This document shows, one piece after another, positions 5,883 to 7,746 of a stretch of DNA of 7,746 nt. Below the pieces are notes generated by a model. It saw only the letters and a program-made list of their open reading frames with translations. It was not told the DNA's origin and ran no database searches. How positions within the stretch are numbered: position 1 is the first letter of the stretch; each line of letters opens with the position of its first letter. The DNA comes from CAWJHE01 sp964614855 (GTDB lineage: Bacteria > Chloroflexota > Anaerolineae > Anaerolineales > UBA4823): NCBI GenBank assembly GCA_964614855.1, contig CAZTMX010000133.1, positions 1 to 7,746 on the forward strand, in the 5' to 3' direction. A program made the translations under genes and the position numbers.

Positions 5883-5898
5883 TTTGACAAGGGTCAAA
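5883..5898 (-). promoter_or_regulatory. CRP/FNR-family operator upstream of the focA-like gene
   Basis: TTTGAC-AAGG-GTCAAA (read on the + strand) is a perfect inverted repeat with the geometry of CRP/FNR-family sites (FNR consensus TTGAT-N4-ATCAA; TTGAC-N4-GTCAA forms are used by relatives). Its centre is about 71 bases before the focA start codon, in the only sizeable non-coding gap on this strand. Activation when oxygen is low, or by nitrosative signals, would suit a formate/nitrite channel; the actual regulator cannot be told from the site. Confidence 0.6.
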
Positions 5899-5951
5899 AA
5901 TAACAAAAAGCATGTGAACAACTCCATTTTAAATTCGTTTAATCCCCTGTC

Positions 5952-7643
5952 TCATCTTCTAAAACCTGAAACTAGCCAGAGAAAAGTTACAATGGCTGCT
6001 GTGAATGCTGCATTGGCGAAAGAGTATTCATCTTTCAGGTAAAGCTGGATACCTCCAAGAAGAAACATCGAAAATAGCAATGTGCGCACAAGTTGCTGGA
6101 TAGCCTTTTCGATACGTTCCATCCTGAGATTTAGATCCCGGTGATCGGTGGTGAGATTACCTTTCTCGATTTTTTCCAAGACTCGATCTACTCTGCCGGG
6201 CATACTCAATAATGAGCGCGCAACCTTTTCAAAATCAGAAAACCAGGATGTCACTGACGATTGAGCTTCATCGCTGATCAGCTTGCGGGCAAATGGCGCA
6301 AGGTGGCTCCACAAATTGAACTCAGGGTCCAGACCGGTACACATGCCAGAGAGGATCCCGACTGCCCGAGCTAAAAAAATGATATTTTGTGGGATCTGAA
6401 AAGGCATTTCATAAACCAAATCCCGAAATTCGTCCACGAATTCTTCTATTTCACTGATATTGACTGATGTTAATTCAGTCATGTTTTTCCCCCAGAAGCT
6501 GTCAAAGGCTTTTGCGCTGGCGCGTTGAATCGCATCGACATCTGCGCCTGGTAAGAGCACGCCCATCATCTGATAAGCCTTGATCATTTTGCCAGTGTCC
6601 TGGGTGCCAACAGCAATGACCAATTCTCGCAAGCTGTGCCGGAGCTGTGGTGGAACCTTGCCGACCATACCAAAATCAACAAAGGTGAGATTCCACTGGT
6701 TCTTGCTATCCACTTGTTCGCCATCCGTTTGGATTGGTTGGACAAACAGGTTGCCTGGGTGAGGGTCTGCATGGAAAAACCCATCCTCGAAAATCTGCTT
6801 TAAATACGTGTCCAGCAAGCGAGATGCGACCTCGGCACGGCTGATCCCTGCCTGGCTGATCTGATCGTAATCGGTGATTTTGATCGCCAGGACGTTTTCC
6901 AGGGTTAGCACGCGCTTTGTAGTGTGCGACCAGTAAATCTTGGGTGCTCGCACTCCCTGGTAATGTCCGAAGTTCTGCGCAAAAATCTCCGCATTTCGCC
7001 CTTCTGCCAGGTAATCAATTTCCTCATAAAGGATTTTGGTAAATTCATCCAACAATTGCGGCACGTTGGCGCGTTTGCTGATAGGTCTATAGCGCTGCAG
7101 CCATTTGCCTACTGTACGCAGCGCAGATAAATCTGTAGCAATAATCTCATCAATTCTGGGACGTTGAACTTTTACAACCACATTGTATTCTGACCAAACT
7201 GTTGATTGAATATTCTGCGAATGTTCCTCATCGTTGATCCGCGCCAGGTGAACCTGACCCAAGGATGCGGCTGCAAGCGGTGTTTCATTAAAGAGATCAA
7301 ATTTCTCTGAAAGCAGCATACCAAAATCATTTTCTGCTACTGCGCGTATATCTGAAAAGACCTCTGCTGGAACCTCATCCTGCAATCCTTCCAATTCACG
7401 GGTGAATTCAGGAGGCAAAACATCTACACGCGATGAGAGAAATTGACCCACCTTGATCAGCACCCCGCCCAACCTGACAGCCAGGTTGCGATAGCCTTTT
7501 GCCGCCTTTTGCAAGCGGGTTGTCCGGGTACGAAGCGAAATACGGCGCAATCCGATACGAGGCAGGAAAAGATCCCAGAAGATAATTCCCAACAGTATCC
7601 TGGCAAAGAACGCTACAATACGGCGATAACGGGCGCGCATCAT
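5952..7643 (-). CDS. UbiB/ABC1 (ADCK) family atypical kinase
   Basis: UbiB-family proteins are membrane-associated atypical kinases or ATPases that support quinone biosynthesis and lipid homeostasis; the exact substrate is unknown. Counting from the ATG at 7643 (563 residues), the family KxGQ motif is KVGQFLSSR (64-72), the Ala-rich nucleotide loop is AAASLGQVH (124-132), the lysine is K158 in VVVKVQRP, the metal and catalytic site is HADPHPGN (291-298), and the DFG equivalent is VDFG (322-325). The C-terminus ends in two hydrophobic segments (about 518-536 and 542-561) that form a membrane anchor. The frame remains open to a GTG at 7664, but that has no ribosome binding site and a TATAAT box lies between, so the ATG at 7643 or 7640 is preferred. 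Co-transcription with the focA-like gene is unlikely given the 132-base gap and its own promoter. Confidence 0.92.
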   Translation of the reverse strand: MMRARYRRIVAFFARILLGIIFWDLFLPRIGLRRISLRTRTTRLQKAAKGYRNLAVRLGGVLIKVGQFLSSRVDVLPPEFTRELEGLQDEVPAEVFSDIRAVAENDFGMLLSEKFDLFNETPLAAASLGQVHLARINDEEHSQNIQSTVWSEYNVVVKVQRPRIDEIIATDLSALRTVGKWLQRYRPISKRANVPQLLDEFTKILYEEIDYLAEGRNAEIFAQNFGHYQGVRAPKIYWSHTTKRVLTLENVLAIKITDYDQISQAGISRAEVASRLLDTYLKQIFEDGFFHADPHPGNLFVQPIQTDGEQVDSKNQWNLTFVDFGMVGKVPPQLRHSLRELVIAVGTQDTGKMIKAYQMMGVLLPGADVDAIQRASAKAFDSFWGKNMTELTSVNISEIEEFVDEFRDLVYEMPFQIPQNIIFLARAVGILSGMCTGLDPEFNLWSHLAPFARKLISDEAQSSVTSWFSDFEKVARSLLSMPGRVDRVLEKIEKGNLTTDHRDLNLRMERIEKAIQQLVRTLLFSMFLLGGIQLYLKDEYSFANAAFTAAIVTFLWLVSGFRR

Positions 7644-7652
7644 GATGCAAGG

Positions 7653-7658
7653 ATTATA
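7653..7658 (-). promoter_or_regulatory. Candidate -10 box of the UbiB-family gene
   Basis: A perfect TATAAT on the - strand places the start of transcription near 7646, three bases before ATG 7643, which would give a nearly leaderless mRNA. No good -35 hexamer is visible at 16-18 bases upstream, so the promoter call is tentative. Confidence 0.4.
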
Positions 7659-7718
7659 CTCCACCGAATTTTTAAATATGGATGCGTTTTTGTGGTCTGC
7701 TGCTGATATGCGTACCTC

Positions 7719-7732
7719 GATCAGTACTGATC
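7719..7732. repeat. Perfect 14-base palindrome upstream of the UbiB-family gene
   Basis: GATCAGTACTGATC is a perfect inverted repeat with no spacer. It lies about 80 bases before the predicted start of the UbiB-family transcript and near the window edge. It could be an operator for that gene or for a divergent gene outside the window. The other bases from 7665 to 7746 show no gene. Confidence 0.4.
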
Positions 7733-7746
7733 TGAATTTTCGAGAA

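Noticed and set aside
5883..5951. Terminator after the UbiB-family gene
   Set aside because: The only inverted repeat is the short TTTGAC/GTCAAA pair, too weak as an RNA stem and without a following T-tract; it fits an operator better.

Overview
The window looks like chromosomal DNA of a free-living bacterium. The style of the proteins (a MurE with a GKGHEQ...EYPWDD end, a UbiB/ABC1 kinase with two C-terminal membrane helices, an F0 subunit a with a His-rich tail) is most like Chloroflexota, probably Anaerolineae. That placement rests on family resemblance recalled without a search and is tentative. No rRNA, tRNA, CRISPR array, insertion sequence or phage gene is visible.

Left part, + strand (1-2360): the membrane (F0) half of an ATP synthase operon. 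It holds the end of an AtpZ/AtpI-like gene, atpB (subunit a), a 130-base leader with competing GC-rich stems, atpE (subunit c, proton type), and an atpF that is fused to the C-terminal domain of subunit delta. A strong hairpin follows. The F1 genes (alpha, gamma, beta, epsilon) that often come next are absent, and the next gene is murE (2379-3965), a peptidoglycan stem-peptide ligase.

Right part, - strand (7643 down to 3966): a UbiB/ABC1-family kinase gene with a good -10 box almost on its start codon, then a likely anaerobic respiration module. A formate/nitrite channel gene (focA-like) has a perfect TTTGAC-N4-GTCAAA palindrome upstream, placed at the spacing expected for class II activation by a CRP/FNR-family regulator. 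It is followed 29 bases later by a stand-alone Lrp/AsnC ligand-binding (RAM) domain. Next come an intrinsic terminator and a membrane-anchored c-type cytochrome whose start codon lies directly against the terminator T-tract with no ribosome binding site. The cytochrome gene meets murE tail to tail with no base between the stop codons.

How the parts fit: energy conservation is the shared theme (ATP synthase membrane sector, formate/nitrite exchange, an extracytoplasmic cytochrome, a quinone-associated kinase). The two points most worth following are the truncated b-delta fusion in an ATP synthase locus lacking F1 genes, and the FNR-like site driving a channel, RAM domain and attenuated cytochrome module. 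No wholly unknown system can be claimed from the sequence alone.
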